DNA of 64,000 nucleotides from Ichthyophis bannanicus (GCA_033557465.1 CM066037.1:512980686-513044685), one strand, 5' to 3'; numbered from the stretch's first letter, positions 1 through 11,746 are shown. Notes: generated by a model from the sequence alone, not told the origin. Made by a program: numbers and translations.

Positions 1-717
1 TAATTTTTATCTACATTAGGTTGTGGTCACTTAATCTATACTTGGTAAGGGTCTGTGTTCTGAGTGTGTGACCAAGGCCAGGTGTTCTGCTAACATGGAG
101 TTTGTACGTAGGAATCTGAACTGTAGTAATTTCGACTTGTTCAGTTTTTCAAATAGGTGTATGGATGTTTTGGGGCCCATTGCAGTATATATAGTGCTGC
201 TTTTTTCTGGGTAGGCCCCTTGTATGAGTTTTGGAAGTGTATGCTGGTATGGTATGGTAGATTTGGCCTTCAGTGACTTTTGCAGTGTATTGTATTAGTT
301 CACAGTATGCCTGGCAGTGGAGAATGTTTGTTAGTGAGGTGACCAGAATCGGATTTAATTTTATTTTTTTGACTATCACAGCCTGTTTGTATAATGCTAA
401 GTATTTTTATTTTGGCTATGCATTTTTGGCTATGCATTTGTTCCTTTGCTGCGATTTTCTCACAAAACACGATTTGAAGACGAAATACTATCACTTGAAA
501 AGAGTTCACAAAGTGGTTTTGGGGAAAAGGAGGGTAAGGAGGGTAGGGTACAGCCAACATTAATAATAATGAGGGAGGAGCGCCAATTTATAGGTTGCAG
601 AGGGGCGCTAGAAACCCTAGCACTGGCCCTGCCTTCCTCCAGTTTCTCTCTACATTGCCTCTGCACCCTGCTTTCACCCAGTGTCTCTATCTCTCTTTTA
701 CACCCCCTCCAATCTTC
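1..717. other. No gene recognised; AT-rich flank
   Basis: Several short open frames occur on both strands, but none has a recognisable domain and they overlap one another, so I treat them as chance frames. No repeat family could be assigned. The last part (about 650-720) is pyrimidine-rich and resembles 1135-1200, which lies beyond the two MITEs, so both may belong to one older sequence that the MITEs split. Confidence 0.5.
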
Positions 718-725
718 ACCTAATC

Positions 726-919
726 CAGGGGTTCTCAACCCTGTCCTCGGGACCCACCTAGCCAGTCGGGTTTTCAGGATAACCACAATGAATATGCATG
801 GAGGACATTTGCATATAATGGAGGCAGTGTATGAAAATCTCTCTCATACATATTCATTGTGGTCATCCTGAAAACCCAACTGGCTAGGTGGGTCCCGAGG
901 ACAAGGTTGAGAACCCCTG
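726..919. mobile_element. hAT-type MITE copy 1 (194 bp)
   Basis: This non-coding element has long terminal inverted repeats starting CAGGGGTTCTCAACC and ending in the complement, GGTTGAGAACCCCTG. The inverted similarity runs about 60 bp inward, so the single strand can fold into a hairpin. It is flanked by a perfect 8-bp duplication, ACCTAATC, at 718-725 and 920-927, which is the hAT signature. It has no coding capacity and would need a transposase supplied in trans. The perfect duplication suggests it is younger than its neighbour. Confidence 0.85.
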
Positions 920-927
920 ACCTAATC

Positions 928-1121
928 CAATGGTTCTCAACCCAGTCCTCTGGGACTCCTTGTCTAGTCAAGTTTTTAGGGTATCTACAATGAATCTGCA
1001 TGAGGTAGATCTGTATACAATGGATGCAGTGCTTGCAGATCTATCTCATGCATATTCATTGTGGATAGCCTGAAACCCTGACTGGCCTGGTGGTCCCAGA
1101 GGACTGGGTTGAGAACCACTG
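928..1121. mobile_element. hAT-type MITE copy 2, adjacent to copy 1 (194 bp)
   Basis: The same family as the preceding element and the same length. Ends read CAATGGTTCTCAACCC and GGGTTGAGAACCACTG. It starts directly after the right duplication of copy 1. Its own flanks, ACCTAATC (920-927) and ACTTAGTT (1122-1129), match only partly. The likely order is that this copy came first and copy 1 then inserted at its edge. Confidence 0.75.
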
Positions 1122-1129
1122 ACTTAGTT

Positions 1130-1999
1130 TTTCTCTCCATAGTTCCTCAGTCTCTCTTTTAGCCCCCTTCAGCCTTCACCCAGTCTCTCTCATCATTCCT
1201 GTTAGCTTGCTTTGGAGAGCCGCAGTGAAAACATGCTGCTAACTTTACTTCTACGATCAGCTTGAGCCACTGGATGAAGGAAGTTCAGGTTGATCTCATG
1301 GTTTCAAGTCTCCTTGTTTTATTTTTTAGTTGATTTTAATTCTTCTGATTTTTTTTTCTTAAATTCACGCTGTGTGACCTGCCATACTGTCAATATTTTT
1401 TCGAATGACTTTATATCAAATACATATAAATAAAAAATAAAAAAAAACTGTCTTAATAAATCAGACCCTAAAAAAATAAACTGTGATACGTCCTCTTTTT
1501 TTTTTTAATGTGGGGGGGGGGGGGCATACATTGATTTAGGTCTCTGCAGCCAGCTGCTACATTTTTAGGATGACTCCTAGATTCCAAGATAACTTCTGAA
1601 GGCCTGAGAAACACTAACATCTTTTACTATGTCCTTCAGCAATGAATTTCAGAGTTTCATTTCACACTGAATGAAAAAAATATTTTCTCCAGTTAGTCTT
1701 AAATGTATTACTTTGTAGCTTCATTGAATGTGTCTTAGTCTTTGCACTATTTGAAAAAAACAACAATCAAGTCATTTGCCATTCCACTGTGCTCTATCTT
1801 ATAGACATATATTGCATCTCCCTTCAGCAGTCTCTCCTTTGAGCGCAATCAAAATTAAACGATGATATTACTCTGGCGTTATTCTAGTTTACTGTTTTGT
1901 TATCAATCTTCTTATATTAGTGACATTGAAAAGTAATAAAGGAATATTGTCAACAGAGCCATATTAGGTCGTTTTTATGTTTTAGCTTTATTATATTTA
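1130..1999. other. No gene recognised; simple repeats
   Basis: AT-rich DNA with an A/T-rich run near 1380-1445 and a T run followed by a G run near 1495-1525. No open frame of note and no recognised element. Confidence 0.5.
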
Positions 2000-3800
2000 T
2001 TTTGATTATGGTTTTATTGATATTGTGTGATTTTTCTGTGTTTTATGACTATCCCTCATTCAGAGCTTTTTGTACTAGTAGGTTACAAGTGGAAATAAAA
2101 AGAAACTGTTCCCGCTATATAGAGTTTAGTCCAGACAAACATACCAAACTGATTAAAGCCAACAGGCCTGTAACCAGGAGTACTAGGAGTTTAGATTTAA
2201 CAGCAGCCTCAAGAAGACTAGTTTTTAGACTGAGTCAAGCCAAAGAGGGAACATGCATAGGTATATTTAATATTCTGTGATAGGGTGTCCTTCTACATTG
2301 GAGATGTTCAGCTTGAGGACCTTCCTGTGCCAGAGGTGCCTGGGGAAATCAGTATGGCATTATTTAAAAACTCTCTTCCTAACGGTATGTGAGCCAATCC
2401 CCACCAGCACACTGACAGGACGGGAGATGCTTTACATATGATACAACAAATTGCTGATGATTATCGCCTGTCATGAAGAAGATCCTTCTGAGCCTATGGA
2501 GTTGGTGAGAGAAGAGGATTCCGTTGCAGAAACTGACAGGCAGTCTGAGCACATGGCTCAGTGTTTTCAGAGAGAATGTAAACAAAGAGAGTCACGAGCT
2601 GGAAAGACACTCCCACGCTGTGACGTAGTCCCTAGTTCAGGAGATAATGAGATACACCTGTTTAAGGGAGGGGCACAGTTTAGTCCGGAGAAACAGGATG
2701 ATAAAAAGTGGTCATTAGCCTGGACTAGAGGAGGGGAGCAGAAAGAAGGAAGACGTTAAGAGGTGAGAACCAAGGGAGCCATAGTCCTAACGCCAGAAAG
2801 AAGCAGCACAGGACAGGTGACGTCTGGTAAAGGCAAGAAGGATAAGATATTTCCTGGAAGGCAGGCTTGGGAAAACCCACATGCTCCAGAGAGAGAAACC
2901 TGCTGGCATGACAATACTTGTACCTCTAAGGCTGAAGCTACGAGGCTGAGAGACAAACACAAGCTGTGTTTGGGAATCAGTCTGACTTTGCAGAGCTGAG
3001 AATTCCTTTCCCTCCAAAGCCGAAAGGTAGGCTTCACAACTTACATAGATTTGAACCTAGTTATAAAGTATTTCCCTGCAGTTGCCAGAATGTAGCAGAC
3101 TCTCTAAAAAAAACTTCAGTATATACGGTAATTCACAGTCCTATCCTTTAGAGTGCTACCTAGAGAAGCCATGTGAGGATAGTGAAGACGTCTGTTTTAA
3201 AGTTCAGGATAGCAGCTCACTGACACACCCTGCTATTGCTGACGCTGAAGAAATGCAGATTGACTCTGATAGCAGTGAAATAGTGGATAACCAGATGGAC
3301 TGCGCATTATGTTTTGCTGACCACGTTGAGTCTCTGTGCTGAACACTAGTTTGAGAAAGCTGGTAAAGCAACAGAAAGAATGGGGAACATTCTCTTTTGC
3401 TGAAGGAAGCTGTTATTGTTTGTACCGAGCACTGCACGTTGTGAGCCTGAAGCTGATAAGGCTAATTTACCTGAGTTCTTGTACATATCCCTCAAGCCAA
3501 TTGTATGGCAGTTTGTCCTAAGTTATTTACCTGCACAGAAATCCGTTGGGAAGGGGAAAAATAAATTCTTGTCATTGCCTGAAACACTCGACTACAACTC
3601 TTCTGTTCTCAAAGGGTAAAAGGGACTACCATTCCCAGAGGGCCTTGCAGGACCAATGCAGGGTCATACTCTCTGAGTCAGGAATACAAAGGCAGACCAA
3701 CTCTCAGTGCCCTAGGCGTTGGGCTGGCCACCGAGAGGGTGACACGCCGCAATGTGCATTGTTTTGTGGGGGGGTTTTCCGGTCAGCACGTACTTTTTAA
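2000..3800. other. Unassigned region with several open frames
   Basis: This stretch has several moderately open frames on the plus strand (for example 2002-2280, 2451-2759 and 3082-3342) and a more coding-like composition than the flanks. The 3082-3342 frame is acidic and contains Cys residues, but no zinc-knuckle or other motif can be named. No splice-bounded exon series is evident. It could be the decayed body of an unknown retroelement or a pseudogene. I do not assign a function. Confidence 0.25.
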
Positions 3801-4918
3801 TACTGAAGTAATTTGCTTCCACTACTAGAAAAACCTCCTTTGTTTACTGCATGTGGAGTGAAATGGATTTTTTTTGCATGTGCTTTAGAATGCTGTGAAG
3901 TGACATGTGACACTGTGTTCCAGTGCACAGCTTATGCCATCGAGGCCTGTGTGTACTTGGCAGGATGCTGTTAAGTAATTTGAGCAATCTTTAACATGCA
4001 GTTGTTTGCTCACACCCCGTATACATTTTTTTACATTATTTTATTTTGACCTTAAATAAAAAGTTGCATCTCGGAATCTTATTTATATAAGGTACTTTGT
4101 GCACAGGGCACTATGCTCACTGTCCCAGGCAGAAACCCCGTTGCGCTGCCCCCCTTCGGCTGCTGGGGTCCCCCCCCCCCCCCCCGTTGCCCCCGGAATC
4201 CATCTTCTCATCTTGCAATGGTGGCCCGACTTCATTTTTGAGCCACCAGCATTTTCAAAACTGAGTCGGGCTGCCACCACAAAATGAGAGATGGATTCGG
4301 GGAGCGGCGGTGACCTGACTCAGTTTTGAAAGCAGTGGCATAAAGCCGCTAATTTCAAAACTGAGTCGGGCCGCCTGCCATGATCTGCCCACTCTAGACA
4401 GCTGCCTAGTCTGCCTAGTGGACGGGACAGCCCTGCTCCCTGTCTGGCTTTACTCAGTCTTAACACTTGTCGTCTTTAGGCTGCTGCTAAATGTTAATTC
4501 CTAAGCGTCCCTCCAGTCCAGTCCCTTTCCTCGGGGTTGTGCTTCCCTTTCAGCAGCTTGGAGACTGAGTACGTCGTCCTTTTGATGACTGTAGGCTATA
4601 TATATACCACTGGCACCTCCCACCAGCTCCAGTGTACTCAGTCTCCAAGCAGCTGGAAGGAGCAGTAAGCCAGATCTTGGGCGTACTGGAGAGACACTTA
4701 AGTCTTAGCTTGTATATTTGGATTAAATTGTAAAGCCTATATATAGCAGGGATAATCTATTTTTATTTCAGTTTGTAACCTGCTTGCAGAAAAAGCTCTG
4801 AATGAGGAACAGTCATAAAACATGAAATCAATAAAAAACATAATAAAATAAAATATAATAAAACTAAAACACACAAACAACCTATTATGGCTTCACTGAC
4901 AAAGGGGACACTGTTCCA
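3801..4918. other. No gene; inverted motif with TATA-like stretch at 4552-4654
   Basis: A poly-C run lies at about 4170-4184. The 19-mer TTTCAAAACTGAGTCGGGC or close variants occurs near 4254 and 4352, and an inverted partial copy occurs near 4318, so a small fold-back repeat may be present. At 4552-4572 and 4634-4654 an inverted pair of about 21 nt (20 of 21 matching) brackets a TATATATA stretch near 4598. This could be a remnant of an LTR or of a DIRS terminus. No protein frame supports a gene. Confidence 0.35.
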
Positions 4919-5690
4919 TTCATTAATTTATAGTCCTCTATCATATCCCCCCTCAACCATATCTTTTCTCATTCTGCTATAACCTTTTTAAGATATGGCG
5001 ACCAGAACTGCACACAATATTCAGGGTGTGGTCACACCATGGAATGATACAGTGGCATTATAATAACTTTGGTTTTATTTACCATTCCTTTCCTCATAGT
5101 AACATAGTAAATGACGGCAGAAAAAGACCAGTATGGTCCATCTAGTCTGCCCAGTAAGATGACAAGAGTAGGTGCACCTGATCCCTAGCATTCTGTTTGT
5201 GGTGTTGGCTACGGCTACACACTGGGCAAAGGGTTTCATTGTATTATCCACGATGACACCTAAATCTGGTGGTGGTTTCTAAGGTGGTACCTTCCATTGT
5301 GTAACCAAAGTCTGGGTTGTTCTTTCGTAGATGCATAACTTTACACTTGTCCGCATTAAATTTCATTTGCCGTTTGGACATTCGGTCTTCCAGTTTATCA
5401 AGGCCCTTTTGCAATTTTTCACAATCCTCTTGTGTTTTAATAACTTTGAATTGTTTTGTGTCGTCTGAAAATTTGATCACCTAAATCGTTCCCATTTCCA
5501 GGTCATTTATGAATGTTAAAGAGCAGCGGACCCAGCACAGATCCCTGGGGTACTCCACAATTCACCTTTCTCCATTGAGAAAATTGGCCACTTAGCCCTA
5601 CTCTGATTTCTATCTTTTTACCAGGTCCTCATCCACAATACTACACTGCCTCCAATCATATAACTTTTTAATTTCACCAAGAGTTTCTCA
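4919..5690 (-). pseudogene. CR1 LINE relic, reverse-transcriptase C-terminal part
   Basis: Read on the minus strand, 5480 to 5244 encodes a CR1-type RT stretch (FSDDTKQFKVIKTQEDC, then KFNADKCKVMHL), recognisably the same family as the fuller copy at 31.8-32.9 kb. The FADD-like catalytic motif appears as FSDD. Residues after the palm resume at 5095-4919 (equivalents of MPLYRSM and RLRGDMIE), so the copy is split by the fragment at 5096-5186. Upstream, 5690-5620 matches the part just before the GVPQGS motif. Frameshifts and stops make it a pseudogene. Confidence 0.75.
5096..5186 (-). mobile_element. Truncated CR1-like 3' end nested in the CR1 relic
   Basis: On the minus strand this reads as a CR1-style 3' end: a GATGGACC...TGGTCTTTTTCTGCC block followed by ACTATGTTACTATG, an octamer-like tail. 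It interrupts the CR1 copy at 4919-5690 exactly between the residues equivalent to RANRMLG and RKGMENK. A related fragment lies at 28465-28640. It is a severely 5'-truncated insertion. Confidence 0.6.
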
Positions 5691-5699
5691 AGCTTTTGT

Positions 5700-6350
5700 T
5701 GGCCAGAATTCCTCTCAATGGCGCAGGGTGCCTTCGAGAAGACCTCAAAAAGCTCACCCATAGAGGTTCCCAGAAAATAGATACAGGAGTCCCAAGGGAT
5801 CCTCATATAGGATTCCGAAAGGAGCTTGGGACGTTTCAGGTGGGAAAGAGTTTGGCTATGGCCTTCTCCTCTCATGGTGTTAACCCTAAAAAGGATCAGT
5901 CCTTGCTTAGGCTAGTGTTCCCGAGATGTGGCAGGAGCCCCTTCAGGGGCCCATAAACCTTACCAGAGGATTCTGCTGAGTCCCTTCCAAGGGTGCTATT
6001 TGTTTTTTGAATGGACCTACATTACCAAAGACCAATGGATTCTAGAGGTCCTTGAGAAAAGGGTATGTATGGGAGTTTGTCGATTACTTGTCAGAATACT
6101 TGGTGGAAACTCGTCGTGGTTCACTGGCCAAGAGGAATGTGGTTGAAGAAAGTTTACAGCACCTCCTGCTTTGGCAGGTTATTGTACTTGTGCTGCCACT
6201 GCAAGGACTGGATTAAAATAATTTGGGAGGTTTTATAAAATAAAGGAAAACATTTCCCATCACTGAGAATCATAGAACCATGTCTTAGCCTTGTTTCCAG
6301 TTTGAGATGGAAGTTCAAAGGAGCCCGGGGGGAAGAGGAGGGGATTGCCA
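5700..6350 (+). pseudogene. Old DIRS-like RT N-terminal remnant
   Basis: A frame around 6000-6090 reads FFEWTYITKDQWILEVLEK, which matches in position and spacing the conserved W..IT...WIL..V..GY block that opens the RT domain in the DIRS elements of this window (for example B1 at about 17575-17635). Near 6145 a VVEESLQHLL stretch resembles the following LLLQELAGLL helix of B1. The upstream part (5700-5960) may be gag-tail sequence. Many stops; no terminal repeats found. Confidence 0.4.
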
Positions 6351-6489
6351 GTTCAAAAGATGTATTTGTTTCATAGTTTAAAATCTAGTCATGCCTATTT
6401 TATCATTTTTGCTTAATTGTAGCTCAGTGATTGAATTTGTTATTAAAACTTTATTTTATAATATGTTACTTATGTTGCCTCTTTAAGAA

Positions 6490-7935
6490 AACAAAGGATT
6501 CACCGCCATTGCTTTGACTTTCTCTCCTCTCAAGCCCTTCTGGATCTTCTACCATCTGGCTTTCGTCCTTTACATTCTACCAAAACAGTTCTTGCTAGAG
6601 TCTCCAGTGACCTGTTCCTGGCAAAATTCAAGAGCCTTTACTCAATCCTTTCCGCAATCCTTTCCGCTGCTTTTGACACTGTTGACCACAACCTTCTCCT
6701 TGATAACTTATCCTCGCTTGGTTTTAAGGGCTCTGTGCTATCCTGGTTCTTTTTTTCATCTCTCCCATCACTCTTTCAGTGTTTGTTCTGGTGAAGCCTC
6801 CTCTACTGCTATCCCGCTCTGTTGGTGTACTCCAAGGATCAGTCTTGAGTCCACTCCTTTTCTCTCTATATATCCAGTCCTTTGGTGCACTCATCTCTTC
6901 CCATGGCCTTCAGTACCATCTTTACACTGATGATTCCTAGATTTAGCTCACTACACCTGAAATCTCTCCGGGAATCCAGTCCCAGATCTCTGCCTGCCTT
7001 TCTGACATTGCTGCTTGGATGTCTCACTGCTGCTTGAAATTAAATATGGCCAAAACTGAGCTGCTTATTTTCCCCGTAAATCCCCCTCTCCATTTCCTTC
7101 TTTCTCTGTCTCTTCGGATAACTCTGTACTCCTCCCTGTCTCCTCAGCTCGCAACCTTGGGGTTGTCTTTGACTCCTTTCTCTCCTTTTCCACACACATC
7201 CAACCAATAGCTAAAATCTAGCATTTCTTTCTCTACAAAGTTTGCCCATTCCTCTCTGAACACACTACTAAGACACTTATCCAGTCCTTAGTCAACTCTC
7301 ATCTAGACTATTATAGCCTGCTCCTTGCTGGTCTCCCTCGGAGTCCTCTCTCTCCAACACTCTGCTGCGTGGCTAATCTTCCGCCAGCTTCGTCATGCTC
7401 ATATTACCCCTTTTCTTAAGTCTCTTCATTGGCATCCTATCCATTTCTGCATCCAGTTCAGACTTCTCCTACTGACCTATAAGTGCATTCGCTCTGCAGC
7501 TCTTCACTACCTTTTCTCTCTTACCTCTCCCTACACCCCTCCTTGGAAATTCCGCTCTTCTGGCAAATCGCTACTATCTGTGCCCTTCTCTTCTAAAGCT
7601 AACTCCAGACTTTGCTCCTTTTACCTTGCTGCTCCTTATGCCTATAACGAACTACCCGAGTCTGTACATAAGGTGCCTTCTCTGACCTTTTTGAAATGCA
7701 GGCTGAAAACTCACATTTTCGCTCCCGCTTTTGGATCTTGACTCACCTGATGTCCTTTGTGTTTCCTTACCATTCCCCCTAGTTGTATCCCATGTCTGCA
7801 GCTTACTGTGTTGTCTGTCTCTATTAGATTGGAGTTTACAATGAGCAGGGACCGTTTTTTACATGTCTTTGCAGTGTTGCGAATGCCTTGTAGCACTATA
7901 TAAATGTTCAGTAGTAGTAAGCAGTAATATATCAA
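6490..7935 (+). pseudogene. L2-clade LINE relic, RT to 3' end
   Basis: The broken plus-strand frames carry L2-type RT landmarks in order: FDTVDHNLLLDNLSSLGF with the D of motif A (about 6680), a weak GVLQGSVLS equivalent (about 6830), a YTDDS version of YADD (about 6925), WMSHCCLKLNMAKTELL (about 7018), then the C-terminal HITPFLKSLHWHPIH block (about 7400) and NELPESVHKVPSLTFLK (about 7645). The 3' end carries the L2-style sequence GTAGCACTATATAAATG near 7890. Several stops and frameshifts are present, so it is an old inactive copy. Confidence 0.8.
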
Positions 7936-7964
7936 ACTGGTGTGCACCAATGGCATAAAAAAAA

Positions 7965-8869
7965 ATGGCATCGGACTAAGTTGCTGAAGCATTTGGTTTT
8001 CTTGCGATGGGGGAAATGCAGAAGGTTAAGGCGAGCTTACAGCCTGCCTGCACGCACCTCCACTCCTTTACCAGTTGGGCCATTGGATGCGTTTTTCCAT
8101 TCTCTTCAATAGCCGGTAGCAGAAGGAAGCCCGGCGACAGGTCATTTGGAGCCAGAGGACTCATCAGCTGTTTTGTGTGTGTCATCATCTTCTCCTGTTT
8201 CCCGGCCTGCCTCCAAGCTTGTGTGCGTCCAGCGTTTCTCTGGGAGTGTTTTGCAGCGTACATCCCTCTGGTCTGGGGATGAGTTTGATTCGCTGAGGGG
8301 GTCAGACAAAAGAGTTAGAGGCACTGGGGGTGGATCGCTAGTTCCTCCCGCACATGGTAGTTTCTTGGTGGTTCCAGGAGTTCAAGCGATCGCAGAGTTG
8401 GCTGGTCAAGTGGAGGCCAGTGATGCATCGGGTGGAATGGAGATGTGGAGTGCCCCTATAATAGATTGGATTGGTTTTGCATTGCAGCCTCCTGAAATGC
8501 TTACTCTTCAATCTGGGCTACAATTGTTTCACTGGGCAAAGCAATACTACTGCAAGTGTCATCTTTGGCGGGGAGAGTTACAGATAATGTCAAGGCATTA
8601 GAAGGGGTTAAGTCACAGATCGCTTTAATTAATTCTTCTCATGTGTATCTTCAAGCTAAAATAGAGGTGTTGGAAAATCATGAAGTTGCTACGAAGAGTT
8701 TGGCTATGGTATATAGTAAATTGGAACACCTTGAGAATGTATCAAGAGCTGCTAACTTAAGATTAATTTTCTGAGGAGCCCAGTGGTGTCTGTGAAAGAT
8801 ATGCTTAAGACATATCTTAGTGAAGTGCAGGCAGTACCTCTGGAGTCTCTTCCTCCCCTTGTGAAGATA
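7965..8869 (+). pseudogene. L1 ORF1 relic, part 1 (N-terminal and coiled-coil region)
   Basis: L1 ORF1 encodes the RNA-binding chaperone of the L1 particle. An open stretch at 8146-8601 would be the low-complexity N-terminus. The frame then shifts to 8556-8774 (VTDNVKALEGVKSQIAL, then KLEHLENVSRAANLRL), which is the coiled coil leading into the RRM as in L1 ORF1p. After a one-base loss near 8767 the frame continues as LRSPVVSVKDMLKTYL to VKI at 8869. There it is cut by the DIRS pair A1+B1 and resumes at 20961. The start codon is uncertain because of the frameshifts. Confidence 0.75.
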
Positions 8870-9009
8870 TCTCCAGGAACAAGCAGGAATGTAATCTTCA
8901 CATATGGGTATCGTCTGTACCGAAGGAGCCTGCACGGGAACGTTCCCAGCGTCCAGTAGGAAAGCCTGCGTGCTGCCTTCCCGCCTTTCCCAACTGTCCT
9001 ACTCCAGTT
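8870..9009 (+). repeat. A1 left ITR
   Basis: Reverse complementary to 15003-15146 of the same element, with a 22-bp gap. The outermost bases differ consistently from the right end (CTGCTTGTTCCTGG against CTGCTGTTCCCGG on the complementary strand). Both versions are preserved in the ICR, so the two ends can be told apart. Confidence 0.85.
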
Positions 9010-9245
9010 CTTCGTTTTCTGCGGAGCTGACAGGTCGCACATCCTGTCACCGCAGAAAATTCCCTTCTTATACTTCTTTTTTGTGGTTGCATCTGCCTTC
9101 CCTCGACGCTATACTGGAACCGCCGGTGGTTCTTCTCTTTTTTCTAAAAAAAAAAAACACTTTGTTTCTGGAGTCTTTCTCCAGTAATTTTCTTCTTGGG
9201 TGCCACGCACCATTTTGGGCACTAGGCCTAACTTTTTCCATCAAA

Positions 9246-11746
9246 ATGGAAAAACCCGCTTCGGGTATTAAAAAGTGTTCTAAGTGTGGTGGTACCATCT
9301 CCGTCACCGACACCCATGAGTGGTGCCTCAAATGTTTAGGTTCTGACCACTCTATTTCAGAGTGTGTTGCCTGTGGGATGATGTCAAAAAGGGGCCAGCA
9401 AAACCGAGCTGCTAAGCTCAGCACCCTTTTTTCTTCCGATGCAGCCTCCGTGGCATCGACGTCCTCCAGGACTTCATCCTCCTCCCATGGATCTCAGGTA
9501 ACTAAACATAAATCTAGCCGGTCATCAAAGGGTAGATCTCCTTCTAAAGATCAAGATGCCTCTGGCGTTGCCCTTGAGGGACTTTCACCGGCATAATTGC
9601 CCCGGTGGGAGGCTTCGGCTTCCAAAGCACTAACGGGGCTCCAGGATGTTCTCGAGGCTTCATGCTCGGCAGAACTACTGGTGCCATGCTCTGGGGTTCT
9701 GGCCGCTTTAACTGGCACTGATACCCAAGCATTGGCAGCGTCGATAGATTCTTGGCTATTGAACGCAGTCTGGCTTCTCTTCTCACGGCCTCGATGCCCC
9801 GGAAACCGCTTCAGACAATTCAACCGGTACCGGCACCGACTCCGGTACCGGCATCAACTGCATCGACATCGGCAGGTATTCTACCGGGACCGAGTCATGT
9901 GTCTCTATCCGGCATCAACAAGTCGGTATCGGACCACTCCGATGCCGACTTCGATCGGTACTGGTACCGTGCCTTGCACGATCACCCGGATCAGAGATAC
10001 TTCAAATCCTTGGATGAGTCTGAAGACTCCGAAGGCTCTGCCGATACCAGAGTACTTCTTCCAGAGGATTCCTCTTCTCCTCAGCATAGGATGTCTCCAC
10101 CAGAGGATATGTCCTTTCAGGATTTTATCCGAGATGGGCCCGAGGTCTTTCCATCACAGTGGCTCCTAAAAAAGAGCCTAGAGCAAAGGAATTAGAAATC
10201 CTACAATACCCTAAAGCTCCCAAGGAGGCGTTGCCCTTGAGGGACTTTCACTGGCAAAATTGCCCCGAAGTGAGACTTTGGCTTCCAAAGCACTAACGGG
10301 GCTCCAGGATGTTCTCAAGGCTTCAACCTTGGCAAAACTACTGGTGCCATGCTCTGGGGTTCCGGCCGCTTTATCTGGCACCGGTACCCAAGCATCGGCA
10401 GCATCGATAGACCAGAGATTCTTGGCTATTGAACACAGTCTGGCTGCTCTTCTTACGGCCTCGATGCCCCTCAAACTGCTTCAAACAATTCAACCGGTAC
10501 CGGCACCAACTCTGGTACCGGTACCGACTGCATTAACATCGGCAGGTATTCTACCTGGACTGAGTCATGCGTCTCTATCTGGCATCGACAAGTCGGTACC
10601 GGACCACTCCGATGCCGACTTCGATCGGTACCGTGCCTTACATGATCACTCAGATCAGAGATAATTCGAATCCTCGGATGAGTCTGAAGTCTCTGAAAGC
10701 TCTGCCGATACCAGAGTACTTCTTCCCGAGCATTCCTCTTCTCCTCAGCATAGGATGTCTCCACCAGAGGATATGTCCTTTCAGGATTTTATCCGAGATG
10801 GGCCCGAGGTCTTTCCATCACAGTGGCTCCTAAAAAAGAGCCTAGGGCAAAGGAATTAGAAATCCTACAATACCCTAAAGCTCCCAAGGAGGCAGCTACC
10901 TTACCTATTCATGAGATCTTGCATGATCTTATGTTAAGGATGTGGGAAACACCTCTAACCACATCTCCTCATTCTCGAAGACTCAACACCATGTATCGCG
11001 TTCCTCCTTGTCCAGGGTTTCAGAAGACTTAATTACCACACCATTCCATGGTGGTGGAATCAGCCATGAGACAGAGTGCAAAAAGGCATGCATCTAATCC
11101 TCCAGGACGTGAGTGTAGGACTCTTGATGCCTTTGGACGTCGATCCTTCCAGGCTTCCATGCTTTCTGCTAGGTTCAGTTCCTATATCTTGTATATGGGA
11201 ATGTTCCTTAAGGAAGTCACAGGAGACTTAGAGCTTATGAGCCCTCTCCTTCCTGATGATAAAAGGCAAGATTATCTTACTCTTGTTAAACATGCTTAGG
11301 ATGTTTCCAAGTTTGTGAATTGTGCGGCCTTTGACTGCTTTGAATGCATAAGCAGAACCTGTGCTATTGCCATAGGTGTACGTAGAATTGCCTGGCTCCA
11401 GGCAACTGACTTAGAATTCTGGGTACAGGACAAACTGGAGAATATACCTTGTACAGGAGAGAATCTCTTTGGCAAGAATTGGCAGGAAAAAGATAATGAG
11501 ATAGATGCTGACAATATCACTTGGGATAGATTGTCCAAATCTACAGCTGATCCTGCGAGGAAAAGATCCTCTAAGAAACCATTCTTCAGTAAGAAGAAGA
11601 AGTTTTATCCCTCCTATACCCAGCAGGGACATTGTTCAGGTCAGTCTTCCCAAAAGGGACAGCAACAACAACCTAGGTAACAAAGGAAGCCAAAAGCAGC
11701 TAAGCCTCAACCGGCTCAGCAGACTCGGCCTCCACAGGGGCTTTGA
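9246..11746 (+). pseudogene. A1 gag-like gene, broken, with internal tandem duplication
   Basis: The start ATG at 9246 opens MEKPASGIKKCSKCGG, followed by a Cys/His cluster (CSKCGG, THEWCLKCLG, DHSISECVAC) that may bind zinc, as in gag-like ORF1 proteins of vertebrate DIRS elements. A Ser/Lys-rich stretch follows. A stop at 9594-9596 truncates the first frame. The segment 9564-10226 is repeated at 10227-10890 (period 663 bp). Beyond it, the conserved core (LPIHEILHDLMLRMWE at about 10900, then PGFQKT, VVESAM, GRECRTLDAFG) and the basic tail (KKPFFSKKKKF) are present across several frames. Confidence 0.8.
9564..10890 (+). repeat. Tandem duplication inside A1 gag (2 x 663 bp)
   Basis: Both copies begin GGCGTTGCCCTTGAGGG and end in the CTAAAGCTCCCAAGGAGG region, joined with a GGC microhomology at 10227. 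A2 and A3 have a single copy. The copies differ at scattered sites; the 5' two thirds of copy 2 is closer to A3 than to copy 1, whereas the 3' third of both copies shares variants that A3 lacks. Confidence 0.85.

Noticed and set aside
9820..9960. GGTACCG-rich repeats in A1 gag as a satellite or CRISPR-like array
   Set aside because: Irregular spacing within a coding linker rich in Pro, Thr, Ser and Ala; the same codons recur in A2 and A3.
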